Shown: piece after piece, positions 1-10,262 of the stretch | Numbering within the stretch: the stretch's first letter is position 1 | Layout of the letters: the number at the start of each line of letters is the position of its first letter | Origin: Planoprotostelium fungivorum | Taxonomy: Eukaryota > Evosea > Variosea > Cavosteliida > Cavosteliaceae | Length of the DNA stretch: 64,000 nucleotides | Reading direction: 5' to 3' | Assembly: GCA_003024175.1 (NCBI GenBank) | Contig: MDYQ01000067.1 | Coordinates: 48,041 to 112,040, forward strand | Program-made: the position numbers and the translations under genes | Notes under the pieces: generated by a model | What the model saw: the letters and a program-made list of their open reading frames with translations, nothing else | Database searches by the model: none | What the model was told of the DNA's origin: nothing

Positions 1-498
1 TGAAGGAAACCAAAAAGGAGAAGAAGGCACCCAAGAAGGAAGAGAAAGAAGACAAGAAGAAGAAACAGGAGCCCAAAAAGGGAAAGAAGAGGAGGATCGA
101 GGTAATGGATGGACGGCACACCCGTCTGACCTCCACAGGAACTGAAAGACAGGCTGTCCGAGTTCTCTAAAGATGAGAAGCCCACGGCTAACCCGAAAGA
201 GTCTCTGAGAGAGTTCTTCGACCGAACAAAGGACTTTTGGATGAGGAGTGCATATGCAAAATCAGAGAGCGATGGTCGACCTGAAACAGGTGCGTCACAT
301 CACCACCTCTCGTCTCTCATCCTCTTCACAGACGAGAAAGCCCTCAAGACGGCCGGTTTCTCCATGGCCGACGATCGATTCAAAGACATGCGACCCCTCC
401 TCGACGAGATCGAAGCCATCGAAGCTCAGGAGGCCGCCGCCGCCGCTGCGAAGAAGAAAGATAAGGAGAAGAGCGGCCAGAAGAAGAAGAATAAATAA
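1..498 (+). CDS. C-terminal part of a KLHDC4/Kel3-like kelch protein (DUF4110), 5' end outside window
   Basis: Three exons are visible (about 3-101, 139-291 and 343-498), joined by 37 and about 51 bp GT-AG introns. The first encodes a lysine/glutamate-rich stretch. The middle encodes ESLREFFDRTKDFW, followed by FSMADDRFKDMRPLLDEIEA. This is the pattern of the DUF4110 domain that closes KLHDC4/yeast Kel3 proteins, in which kelch repeats come first; those would lie left of the window. The end is an alanine run and a lysine-rich tail (KKKDKEKSGQKKKNK). AATAAA at 490-495 directly precedes the TAA stop. The molecular role of KLHDC4 proteins is poorly defined. Family assignment rests on this domain alone. 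Confidence 0.6.
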
Positions 499-685
499 TG
501 AGCGAGTCGATCTGTCTAAGACGAAGACTCTGTTGCTGGGCGGGACTCCCCGAATCTATCGAGTATTCCGCACCCCGTACTCCGCGGGAAACCTTAGCCG
601 ATAGCGTTGCGAAGAGCGACAGCGTATTACTTTGCGTACTCAGTCCTGAGCCTGCTGGAGGACACAACATAAATCGTCGAGCAGC

Positions 686-1181
686 ATGACGAAGAGACAG
701 AGATGCAGTGGTATACCTTCAGAAGGGGAGATTGCCCTGGGAGCGCTGATGACGGATGAGAAGGCACTGGTGATCGTCGTCTACTTGGATGAGACGACGC
801 CGACGGTGGCTGTCGTCAACGATGAAGCGAGCATATTGTTGTCAGATCTGATCGAAGAGTGAGAGATGCAATCCGTATCATTCTGATGGACATTTCAGCG
901 ATGATGAGTCATCTGACCAATTTTGGGAGGCCATATCGATGGTGGCCACAAAAGAGGAGAAGGCACAACAAAAGTTTACATCCATTCCCACGCCAGTCAC
1001 AGTCAAGTGGGTCCATCACCTTCTGCGACGTCCTCTAATGCGAAAACAGATTCAAGCGGATGATACTCAGAGATATGACGCACGTAGTCATCACCGCGAA
1101 ACGATGCAGAGACGATCGAGGGAAGCACCCACGATTCGTAGAGGCCTGCGATTGAAGGAGAACAAACGAAGAGACGTATAA
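686..1181 (+). CDS. Small two-exon hypothetical protein, basic C-terminus
   Basis: Not recognised. An ATG at 686 opens an exon ending with ...SDLIE; a 40 bp GTGAGA...CAG intron follows near 859-898; the second exon starts DDESSDQFWEAI and runs to TAA at 1179-1181. The product is about 151 residues: a hydrophobic beta-like N-terminal half (ALVIVVYLDETTPTVAVV), an acidic DDDESSD patch, then an arginine-rich end. AATAAA at 1181-1186 overlaps the stop, as for several genes here. The start is the first ATG in frame; an upstream exon cannot be excluded. Confidence 0.4.
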
Positions 1182-1600
1182 ATAAACGACGATGATGATA
1201 GCAAAGAGGGTGTTCCTCTCTGAAAGTACCGCTGGAGTACTGAAGTACCCGGGGATTAAGATCAAATCGCCGAATTTGAGACGTGCGTGGGCCAAATGGT
1301 GGGCGATGTCATCACCATGGTGAGCATAGGAACCACCGACGCCTTCCATAACAACGTATCGGGGGTTTGTGGGGTTCATTTGAGGGATAGAGGTGAGCAC
1401 CTCGACCTCTTTTCTCTGTCTGAGGAGTTCATCTCATGTGGCAGCAGTACGGGGGTGACCCAAGCTCTTCATCTTGATGTGGATAGCTGCCGATACATCT
1501 AAGGGAGCGGGAGTGCGAGTTTGTGAAGTTTCTTCAAAGAGAAAGTCAACGGTCAACTGAGTGGAACCGTTCAGACAAAAAGTCGTTTATTTCTCTCGAT

Positions 1601-3672
1601 TCAAGCGTTGCCCTCCACCTCCGGCTCCTGCAGGCTACTATATACACCCCTCTCTGAAGAGAGGACTTTTCTTCTCAACCACCAAACGGAGAAGCCATAC
1701 CACATTAATCCGGATGATGCGGTTGCGATGCCCAACAGCCAGACGTGCTTCACGCTCGATTGATACATGAGGCCACCCAGGACTCCCGCCACAGCCGCAC
1801 AGCCGTTATAGACGGAAGCTAAGATTCCCTGAGCTGTGGCCCCCATGCTGATGGAGCTTCAGCTTCACGAATTCTCCACAACATCTCTTACCTGGGTGGA
1901 GCCAAGCTCGACGCGATCTGTACCGCACAGGCGTACATGATACCGAAGGTAACACCATCTAGCGCTTCTGCAGGCAGCACGGCCTCAGGGGTAGGTAAGA
2001 AGAGATAGAAGGAGAAACGAACACAGAAGGCAAGGCAGGCTAAGAGGACACCTCCCTGTGTCGTCAACTTTTGGATGATGGCACCTGAGAAGAAGAGAGC
2101 TGGGACCTGATGTGGAGTCGGTGATGTGATGAGAGAATAAAATGAAATAAAATAAAAACGTACGACGGAGGCTGCGTTTGTGGTGAGACACAGACCAAGG
2201 AGAGCAGGTGTGGCGTCCATGTCCTGTAGATAGAGGAAGAGGTATATGCTGATGAGACCTTGACAGACCCCGATGAGACCGATGGTGAGGAAGAACGTCC
2301 AACCTTCGAACCTTCCGATGAGCATCTGTCTCATGAGGTGAGATGAGCCGACATCTCTCGTCCCACCTTGATGCCTTGAGAGAACGGTGCGTCTTCCTTC
2401 TTTTCGTTGGTCGTGACCGTTTCACTCTTCACCGGCCAGTAGATGAGAACCAACACGAACAAGAACACGAGGCCACCTGGTCTCGTCAGCAAGATCCAAT
2501 GTCTCTTGCCTCTCACTGTTTAAGTAAAAGTACCAATTGGCATCGTCCATTCGATCGACGAAGATACCGACGGGGGTGGCAAAAGAAGCGTAAGCGATGG
2601 TGCCCCACATCCTCTGACGACCGAAACTGCTCTTTCTAGATTCAGTTAAGACATTGAGGACCATGTTGTCTAACATCGGTCCACCGAGAGAGGCAAAGAG
2701 TTCGGCTGCCGCCTGGTGGGGTGAGTCGTTGAGAATAAATGGAAATAAAAGGAGATGACGCACCGTGAGCATGAGGAGGAGGATGAATTGATCGCCCAGG
2801 GGCAGCATGCCGAGACGACCGACGAGGGAGATGAGCAGACCGAGAACGAGGACTAATTTGTGGACGCGAAATCGATCGGCGATGATGGCAAAGAGTGGTG
2901 GACCGAAGAGATTCATCAGTTGTCTGACGGCCGCCTGAGGAGCATGAGCACGGTGATTCGGAGACGTCTCTAAACCCTTCACGGTGCGATGTCTTTGAAT
3001 GGACTCACCAATGTGCCGATCTCTCCTGGTGAAAGACCTACTGTGCGATACCATATGTTGAAATATGGAATGAGACACACTTGTGATCCATGATAGATAA
3101 AATATAGGATCTTGGGAATCACCAGATCACGCTCGATCGCCCAACAACTGTGCTCTGGATGCGGTATGGTTGGCTGTTCACCATCTGATCGATGGTTGAA
3201 CATCCATACAGATACAAAGATGGAGGAGAACGCATGAATCTCTACCTTTCGTGGGAAGGATGTCACTCGTTGCAAAGAGGTTTACATCTCCATTAGACGC
3301 ACGAATCTCAAAACTCTTGTGTAGAAATGATGTCTCTGCGAAGCCCGCCGAGGTGGATTTGTCTATACTGCGATGAAAGAAGTTTTGACTATCTGATCTT
3401 CTAAGAGATGGAGAATCATATGTGACTGGAATCAGTGAGCCACACATTCGTTCGCGACTCAATCGTCTCTCACGATCTGGAGAATACGGAGGTGAGGCCC
3501 CGTCATAAACGGGAGGCGAGATGGAGATCACAGGAGACAAGAAAGTCACATGCTGCGTGTCCGTCGAACCTCTCTCGTGCGTGAGCTCTGTCAGTTCGAC
3601 CTGTGAGGGGTCCATCGGCTGGTGTGTGCGCCTCTGTTGGAATGGTCTGAGAAAGCCGATCGTTTGTGACAT
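1601..3672 (-). CDS. Major facilitator superfamily transporter, MFSD6 / MFS_1-like family
   Basis: Polytopic membrane transporter, substrate unknown. A long hydrophilic N-terminus (about 130 residues, Ser/Pro/Arg rich) precedes the first segment, VIPKILYFIYHGSQVCLIPY, which is typical of the MFS_1-like/MFSD6 group. Then follow FGPPLFAIIADRFRVHK (the loop 2-3 motif of the superfamily), MWGTIAYASFATPVGI, a helix ending VLIYWPVKSE, and a C-terminal half beginning MLIGRFEGWTFFLTIGLIGV. Near the end MGATAQGILASVYNG and LGGLMYQ are family hallmarks. Introns of 41-75 bp join the exons in frame (for example ILPTK|D, EIGTL|AAV, GIK|MLI, APPS|MGA). AATAAA lies 10 nt past the stop. Divergent from the unannotated region at 3.7-4.2 kb. 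Confidence 0.75.
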
Positions 3673-4247
3673 TTTCTCTTGTCCCGTTGGCGTCGGGCGC
3701 CATTTTCAGGACCACAAGATGCTGCGATTCAGCATTGGAGGTATCCACATTTTGGGTGGGAAGAGAATGATCGGGCTAGAAGACGGGCTGGGTGCGGCAG
3801 CTTCACGTGACGACAAAGATGCTGCCCTCACGTTCTGTTCAAGATGTGGTGAGAGTAAAGTAGTGTCGTAGCCTTTACGTGGTTTGTAACTTATTTTTGG
3901 GAGGCAAAATGAGAAGGAAGAGCGAATGAGAGTTGGAGATGACAACACAAATCTGTAGTCCTATAGAATGGGGAGGTGATGTGACCACTGTGAATAGGTC
4001 CATACGTCGCTGTGTGATATGTCAGACTGTTGGGATCATGATTACAATCACGATCACTGCCACGTTCTAGAATGGAATCACCATCAGGACCATGCTCACG
4101 TTAAGATCCTCTTGTCTTTGGCTATGTCTGCGGATCTGTTTCACATGTTTGAGATGTGACTGATCTGATCACGGACACAGCATATTTTTCTTCGTTGATG
4201 GAGTGGAACAAAAGTAGAAGACGAGACGTTACACGATGATCATTCTT
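3673..4247. other. Intergenic, no gene recognised
   Basis: This 575 bp stretch holds the promoter side of the MFSD6-like gene and the 3' side of the O-methyltransferase gene. A CACGTG palindrome lies at 3804-3809. The open frames on either strand show no recognisable protein. Confidence 0.4.
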
Positions 4248-5111
4248 CTATTCCTTCTTTCTAGCGATGGTCAATCCGTCCGCAACGGGCAGCATGGCGA
4301 TCGTCACTCTCTCGTCCTTGTGAATCTGTTGACCTCCATCAGTCTCCAGAATGATCACGATCTCGAAAAACGAGAGACTCACTCTCTGGTTCAATTCGTG
4401 GATGGTGCGTGAATCCACCTTCATCTTCTCTGGATCGCCCAACAATGTTCCGTGATACAGCGTGTTGTCCACCAGAACGAGACCACCGGGCCGCAGTAAC
4501 TCGAGAGCGAGTTCGTAGTAGACGGGATAGCCGTCCTTGTTGGCGTCGATGAAAATGAGATCGTATGTTCCTGCCTCTCCGGCGGCAATCAACTTTCTCA
4601 TGGACTCGTCGGCGGCGGCCAGACGGAGGTCGATCTTGTCACGGACTCCTCCTTTGTTCCAATACTTCTCTGGGAGTGGAGACCACTCATACGGAACGTC
4701 CAAAGCGACGATCTTGCCGTCTGAGGGGAGTTGGAGGGCCATGGCCAACGTAGTGTAACCCTTGAAGACACCGACCTCTGTGGAAATGTAAATATAGAGG
4801 ATGGTGTATGTGACGTCATGTGATGGGAATTTCTTCTCACCCACGATCCTCTTTGCGTTCATAATCTGCATCAACATGCAGATGAATTGGGCCTCGTCAG
4901 CGGAGGCGCTGGAGCCGGCCATCGGTTCCGCCATGATCTGCTCTCTCAGCTCCTTCAATACAGGTTGTTCTCTCAGTGAGTTCTTCAGTAAGTAAGGAAA
5001 GCATCCAGGATGTTCGGTGACCGTCAGCGTCTCCTTGTATCCAGCATTCTCAGCCGAAACCATCTTGTACCATGCTCCTAGATCTTTCTTGTCTTCTGAT
5101 CCCATCGTCAT
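4248..5111 (-). CDS. SAM-dependent O-methyltransferase (Methyltransf_3 / caffeoyl-CoA OMT type), probable gadusol/mycosporine pathway partner
   Basis: Class I O-methyltransferase of about 247 residues after splicing. The SAM-binding motif I reads RIVEVGVFKGYTTLAMALQL, with the ALDVP acidic strand end next, YDLIFIDANKDGY (metal/substrate region) and GGLVLVDNTLYHG. It closes with MLPVADGLTIARK, characteristic of the family. Two introns (4778-4840, 63 bp; 4326-4382, 57 bp) must be removed to restore the conserved VEVGVF and LNQRIHKDERV joints. Both are multiples of three without in-frame stops, so unspliced RNA also stays open. It is divergently transcribed from a sedoheptulose-7-phosphate cyclase gene 335 bp away. 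In cyanobacteria and animals such cyclases pair with a methyltransferase to make 4-deoxygadusol or gadusol; the shared role here is inferred from neighbourhood and family. Confidence 0.8.
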   Translation of the reverse strand: MTMGSEDKKDLGAWYKMVSAENAGYKETLTVTEHPGCFPYLLKNSLREQPVLKELREQIMAEPMAGSSASADEAQFICMLMQIMNAKRIVGEKKFPSHDVTYTILYIYISTEVGVFKGYTTLAMALQLPSDGKIVALDVPYEWSPLPEKYWNKGGVRDKIDLRLAAADESMRKLIAAGEAGTYDLIFIDANKDGYPVYYELALELLRPGGLVLVDNTLYHGTLLGDPEKMKVDSRTIHELNQRVSLSFFEIVIILETDGGQQIHKDERVTIAMLPVADGLTIARKKE

Positions 5112-5446
5112 CTTCTTTCACGTCCGTGCTCGTGTGGGTGTCTATCTGACCGATCCCTTCTGTTTCCTCGGACACCTCTATCTCCGGAGGGAACCTCGTC
5201 ACTTTAGATGGACACGTGCTGACTCACGTAAGGGTTATAATCGATTTTGATTGAAATCTCCACATCACGCCCACGTGACCACGCTTTGGAGGCCGTCTTA
5301 CCGTGTCAACTCGGTGCTTCCCCCAAGGTGGGAGAGCGTGACCGATAGAGCACGTGATTTTTCTACAGAGTGAGATTGGCTTGTGGTTCTATCATTCCCA
5401 ACGCCACCTGCAACCTACAGCTGCACACCCACGAACAAGATTCAAC
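5112..5446. promoter_or_regulatory. Divergent promoter region with three CACGTG sites
   Basis: This region separates the start codons of the O-methyltransferase (minus) and the cyclase (plus). The palindrome CACGTG occurs at 5213-5218, 5272-5277 and 5351-5356. CACGTG is the classical E-box/G-box bound by bHLH and bZIP factors. Single copies also occur upstream of other genes in this window, so the motif may be a general promoter element of this organism. Three copies in 335 bp suggest joint control of both genes. Confidence 0.45.
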
Positions 5447-6815
5447 ATGAGCGACATGACTGCCTCCGTGAACACGACCTCTAACGGTTTCCACGTCGAG
5501 GGATACGAGAAGATCACCTACGACTTTCAGGTGACCCGATCCTTCTGTGATCCCGTTTCTGATCTTCATCCAGTTTGTTGATAGAGTCTTTTCACCCAAG
5601 AACGAGCAACTCGCCGAACTCTACAAGAGATGGAAGAGAGTCCTCGTCGTCATCGATCAGAACGTCTACCAGCACTACAGACAAGAGATGGAGGACTACT
5701 TCAGACACTACCAGATCGACTTGACCGTCCACTCTGTCTCCGTCGGCGAGCAGAGAAAGACCATGAGCACCGTCTTGGAGATGGTCGACGCCTTCGTTGA
5801 CTTTGGACTCGTCCGCAAGGAGCCCGTACTCGTCATCGGAGGAGGTCTCGTTACCGACGTCACCGGTTTCGCATGCTCCATGTACAGACGTACTTCCAAC
5901 TTCATCCGAATCCCCACCACCCTCATCGGTCTCATCGACGCCTCCGTTTCCATCAAGATGGGATGCAACCACGGAAAGCTAAAGAACAGACTCGGTTCTT
6001 ACCACGCCCCCGCCGTCACCTTCCTGGACTTCTCTTTCATGAGAACCCTCCCCGAGGCTCAGATCCGTAACGGTTTCGCCGAGCTGGTCAAGATCTCCAC
6101 CGTCGGCCAATCTCGCATCTTCGATCTCTTGGACAAGTACGGAGAAGAGCTCATCCGCACCCGATTCGGACAGCTGGACGCCTCCGACGAGGTCAGAGCC
6201 GCCGCCGACGAGATCTCATACAAGGGCATCGAGACCATGCTCGAGTTAGAGACACCCAACCTCCACGAGATCATGCTCGATCGTGTCATCGCTTTCGGCC
6301 ACACCTGGTCCCCCACTCTCGAGCTTGCACCCAAGATTCCCCTCAGACACGGACACGCCATCAACATTGACATGGCTTTCTCTGCCACCATGGCCCACCG
6401 AAGAGGTTACATCACCGTTGAGGAGAGAGACAGAATCCTCAACCTCATGAGCCGCGTCGGTCTGTCTCTGGACCACGAGCTGTTCGACATCGAGCTCCTG
6501 TGGAAGGCCACCGTCTCCATCATGCAGACGCGTGACGGTCTACAACGCTGCGCCGTGCCCAGACCCATCGGAGAGTGTTTCTTCATCAACGACTTTACGA
6601 GAGAAGAGATGGACGAGGGTCTGAAGGCACACAAGGAGCTCGTGAAGAGCTTCGCCAGAGGAGGAGAAGGTTTGGAGGCATACGTAGATGCCATCGACAT
6701 CGAGGGAGGAGAGGGAGAGATGCACCCCTACCTGAAGAGCCACGCCGAGAAGAAGAAGAGCGAGCCCGTCGTCGAGAAGAACACCGTCGTACCCCAGCAG
6801 TCAACGTGCTGCTAG
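5447..6815 (+). CDS. Sedoheptulose-7-phosphate cyclase (EEVS/DDGS family, DHQ-synthase fold)
   Basis: Two exons (5447-5530 and 5574-6815) encode 441 residues. The protein belongs to the 3-dehydroquinate-synthase-like sugar-phosphate cyclases that turn sedoheptulose 7-phosphate into 2-epi-5-epi-valiolone (EEVS) or desmethyl-4-deoxygadusol (DDGS), using NAD and a metal. Visible signatures: [18 protein letters not shown] (NAD site), [18 protein letters not shown] followed by [43 protein letters not shown] with RHGHAINID (metal-binding His/Glu positions), and [16 protein letters not shown]. The last motif looks closer to EEVS than DDGS, but the two cannot be separated safely by eye. Paired divergently with an O-methyltransferase, which favours a gadusol/mycosporine-type product. 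The tail is lysine/glutamate rich and ends STCC. Codon use is C-ending and strongly biased compared with neighbours, suggesting high expression. Confidence 0.88.
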
Positions 6816-7110
6816 ATCACGCTATCGAAGAAATCATAATGAATGTAAAATTTGAATTTCGTACTCTTGTCGGTCGAGTGCGGCTGTGAAGGATGCAATG
6901 ATTTGATGAGATGACGATGGGGAAGTCTTGATGTATCTGGGTGGTGGACGGCGATCAAACGCGTGGACCATGTGATGTGATTGATCATCGATGCAATCAT
7001 CGTGATCATCGTGATGATCATCGTGATGTCGTGATCATCAAGATCACGAACCATTGTGATCCGAAGGCAAGATCGCAGACATTCTGATACCATTCACTCT
7101 CGCTTTATCT

Positions 7111-9864
7111 TCAAGTGTCCATACACGCCGACGGGTGAGCCGGATTAGCCCAAGAATAGACGGCATCTGCTGATATCCCTCTGTCAATCAAGAGACACCT
7201 GAACCTTCTCAGACGAGGTAGAGCCTTCTCCAAGGCCCATTGTCCTTCTGCCTCGTTGTAGTTCCACAACCTCTCTGCGGCACCGGCCGCCTTGGGCCAG
7301 ATGAGACGCAGCATCTGTGACGCTGGAGACGTTTCAGAATGAATGATATCTATAAATGTGGTGGTCATCATCGCATGATGTCGGTGATGATCGTGAAGAT
7401 GATGATCATCTCACAATCCATTCTCTCGCCCCACATGCACACTTCTCCCCCGATGACCTTCCCCCTCAATTCTTCTGTTACGTTGTACAATAATTCGTTA
7501 CGATAATACCTCTCGAAATCATTGTCCCAGTGACTGTGTACATCCTTAACTCTTTTCTCTCGCGATCATTCCTCACTCTAAATACCACCAACCGTTCGAT
7601 ACGATGACACGGTATCCATCTTGTGCTGCCCTCCTGACAGTATCCAAGCTGAGCCAAACTGATGACGTCATCACTACAACGATGACGTGGCAATTTGGGA
7701 CTCACCGTGTACGATGACGCGTGGATCCAAGAGTGTCCCAAAATTGACGTACACCTCCTCCCAATTGACCGGAGTCCTACCTTGGTCGACGGCCACTCGC
7801 TGTGAAGCTTGCACGAATTCCAAATAGAGCTGAGAGGTTGAACCGACGGAATGAAGTATTATGAGTCGCTCACATCTTGTAGCGTCTTGTTGTATTGGAT
7901 CGTGTGTTGTAGAATGGTAGAGCTCTTGTTCCAGCAGCCCAGCGGTACTTCATCACCACCCAAGTGGCTGGATGATGTCATGATGATGTGTGGGTGATGA
8001 CGACTCACAGTAGATTCTCTGGAAAGAGAGTCGTGGCTTCACGAATGACACCACTCACGATCTGTCGCTGTGGTTACGTTTCATCGTGACACGATTGATC
8101 ATCGACATCGTGATCGTTTCACCACGGATGATCGATGATGATCGCGATCGTGACGAACCTGTTTCGACAGTGGATTGACTGGGTCCATTGGAACATCACA
8201 GTCTAAATTGGGACACGTATTGGGACAGTTCTCTGCTTCCTGCCAACCTTCTGGAAGGATATCCGGGTAGCCGATCCCCCAGGCATACGTGTGGGCGGGG
8301 TTATCGAATTCTACCTGAATTTTCGTCAGCCGTGATTCGTTGTAGATCGACGTACCATGACACGTATACCGTGATCGCGAGCGTAATTGACGAGGTGTGA
8401 AATCTCTGCTTGGGTGTATCTCTCTTCTCTTCTGTACGCTCCTGAGTCATGTTCAGTATAGTCCTTTTGATGATGATATGAAGCTGATGCCGATCACGGT
8501 GATGGATGTGATGCTGGATGATGATCATGGAGATGACCAGATGATGATCAAGACAATGATGATCATGGAGATGATCATGGAGATGACCAGATGATGATCA
8601 AGACGATGATGATCATGGAGATGATCAAGACGATGGTGATGATCAACAAGAGTAAAAGTTCACCCTGCCACAGCTTCGGATAGCTCTTCACTTCCATCGG
8701 AAATGAATTCGCATCCACAACATGCCTATCCACATGAGTCCCTCCACCTTCCACTTTCTCACCAGTGCAGGACGTTGAACTTGGCGTAACTCAACGACTC
8801 GATCAGCTTCTTTAGAATGGAAACGGGTTGAAAATGTCTAGATGTATCGATCAAGATGCCCCTGTGCTCGAAATCTGGGTCGTCCTCTATCTTCCACGGA
8901 GCGTTCGCGATGTCGTAGCTGAACCGATTGGCTCGTTGTAGATGGAATTCTGTCATGAAATATGGCTCACGTCGAGGTGTCAAAGTTGTAGGTGATCATC
9001 TGAGAGAGTGTCTCCAGAGCGTGCATGATGGCAAAGACGTTCTCTGCTTTGATCCGGATGGAGCTTTCAGTGATGGTGAGAGAATAAGATTCGTCCATCC
9101 TATGTAGAGGTTACCATGATGGAGATGGAAGTGATGGATCAGATGGATCCACCCTACCCCGGGCCGAGAGTTTCGTTTTGAGATGGACAGATGATGTTGA
9201 TCGTTTGGACGTCAGATGGTTGAGATTTGAAGATACTTGTCTCTTCTTCGAAGATGGTGTGGGAGAAGATGAGACGCTTGTATCTAGAATGATGAGGAAG
9301 GGATCATTCTGTGATGACGAGGAATGACGAACCTCTTCACGGCTCGAGTTAAGACTTTGGAGGAGAAGGATAGATCGTCAAAAATATTCGGCGATACAGT
9401 TACAGTTACGTCCCCATGTCTGTGGATGTAAGATCGAACAAGACCATTATAGATCACCTGCTTCTCTTTGGCAATGGCCAGACGTTCAGTAGTTGGGTGT
9501 CCAGCGTCGCATCTGTTAGAGGGAATCATCATTCGTCTACAATCGAAAGGTGAGATTACCTTCTACTTTGATATACATTGAAGTAATCCATTCTGTCGTG
9601 GAGATGTATGAGCTGCTGTTTAGAAGAGCACCACTCGTGTCGAATGCGACACAATCTGACAGCGAATCGCACAGACTTTTTAAGACTTCATATCTCGTGT
9701 CTGAAGATATAGAAATTGTGTTGTTTGCCCTCTGTGCTGTCTGTATGTCACATCAGCATCAACATCACCCGCGTCAATACCTGATACTGGATGAACTTGT
9801 ATGCAGTTGAATCAACTTGCAGAATAAAGAAGAGGAAAGAGAAGCACACTCCTCGCCTCATCAT
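7111..9864 (-). CDS. Beta-N-acetylhexosaminidase, GH20 (lysosomal HexA/HexB type)
   Basis: Secretory/lysosomal glycosidase that removes terminal N-acetylhexosamine. The start at 9864 gives a signal peptide, MMRRGVCFSFLFFILQVDS. Next come an unusual exon containing SDCVAFDTSGALLNSS and the GH20b N-domain (DDLSFSSKVLTRAVKRYKRL, then ETLSQMITY). The catalytic barrel starts RGILIDTSRHFQPV with LSYAKFNVLHWH. The signature HLGGDEVPLGCW, with the catalytic Asp-Glu pair, is read from the minus strand around 7925-7970. The C-terminus contains WPKAAGAAERLW and FRCLLIDRGISADAV. Many small introns interrupt it; several contain GATGAT/ATCATC repeats, one of them about 190 bp of imperfect tandem copies. 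Exon borders in the middle third are not all resolved. Confidence 0.85.
8461..8650. repeat. Imperfect GATGATCA-rich tandem repeat inside a hexosaminidase intron
   Basis: Blocks such as GATCATGGAGATGA and CAGATGATGATCAAGAC recur in tandem with small differences through most of this stretch. It lies between coding exons of the GH20 gene and has no coding role on that strand. Similar ATCATC/GATGAT tracts occur elsewhere in introns and at 6960-7050. Confidence 0.6.
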
Positions 9865-10262
9865 CGTGTGTCGTGACGTGTTTTGTTGTATTTTGTGGCA
9901 ATCGCATCCTAAATTTTCGTTCCACTCGAACAAAGAGGTGCGCTTCATCCACAAACTACTTGTTTGAGTTGCTTCAACACGGTCACAGTCGTCTGTGATA
10001 ATGCAAACAATGGCTGCTTCACATCACCTGAAGAATTCCGACACGAATTTTAGCTGGTTACCAGACCACTGAGCACCACTCCGCGCCCCACTCCTCGCGG
10101 AGTACGGAGTACTCGAAGAATACCTCCATAAACCGCCTTGCATGCATCGCGAGACATCCCTCCACGGTGAAGGTCTGGATCATCCAACTATTGTCTGAAA
10201 TCCTGTGAAGGTAAACTGTATCACGACATACTGAGAGAGTGTCTGGATGAAGCCACATTGAC

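Noticed and set aside
1035-1400. Minus-strand frame containing MNPTNPRYVVMEGVGGSYAH
   Set aside because: Hydrophobic in part and ends inside the opposite-strand gene at 686-1181. No domain, and splice sites to extend it are ambiguous, so it is left unannotated.
3521-3871. Plus-strand frame over the MFSD6-like N-terminus
   Set aside because: Antisense to a coding exon with a good start; no known domain.
4248-5111. O-methyltransferase as a single intronless 287-residue protein
   Set aside because: Two segments (ILYIYIS... and VSLSFFEIVII...) break conserved motifs and have perfect GTGAG...CAG borders; removing them restores the family sequence.
5592-6743. Several minus-strand frames opposite the cyclase gene
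   Set aside because: Explained by the strong C-ending codon bias of the cyclase, which keeps antisense frames open.
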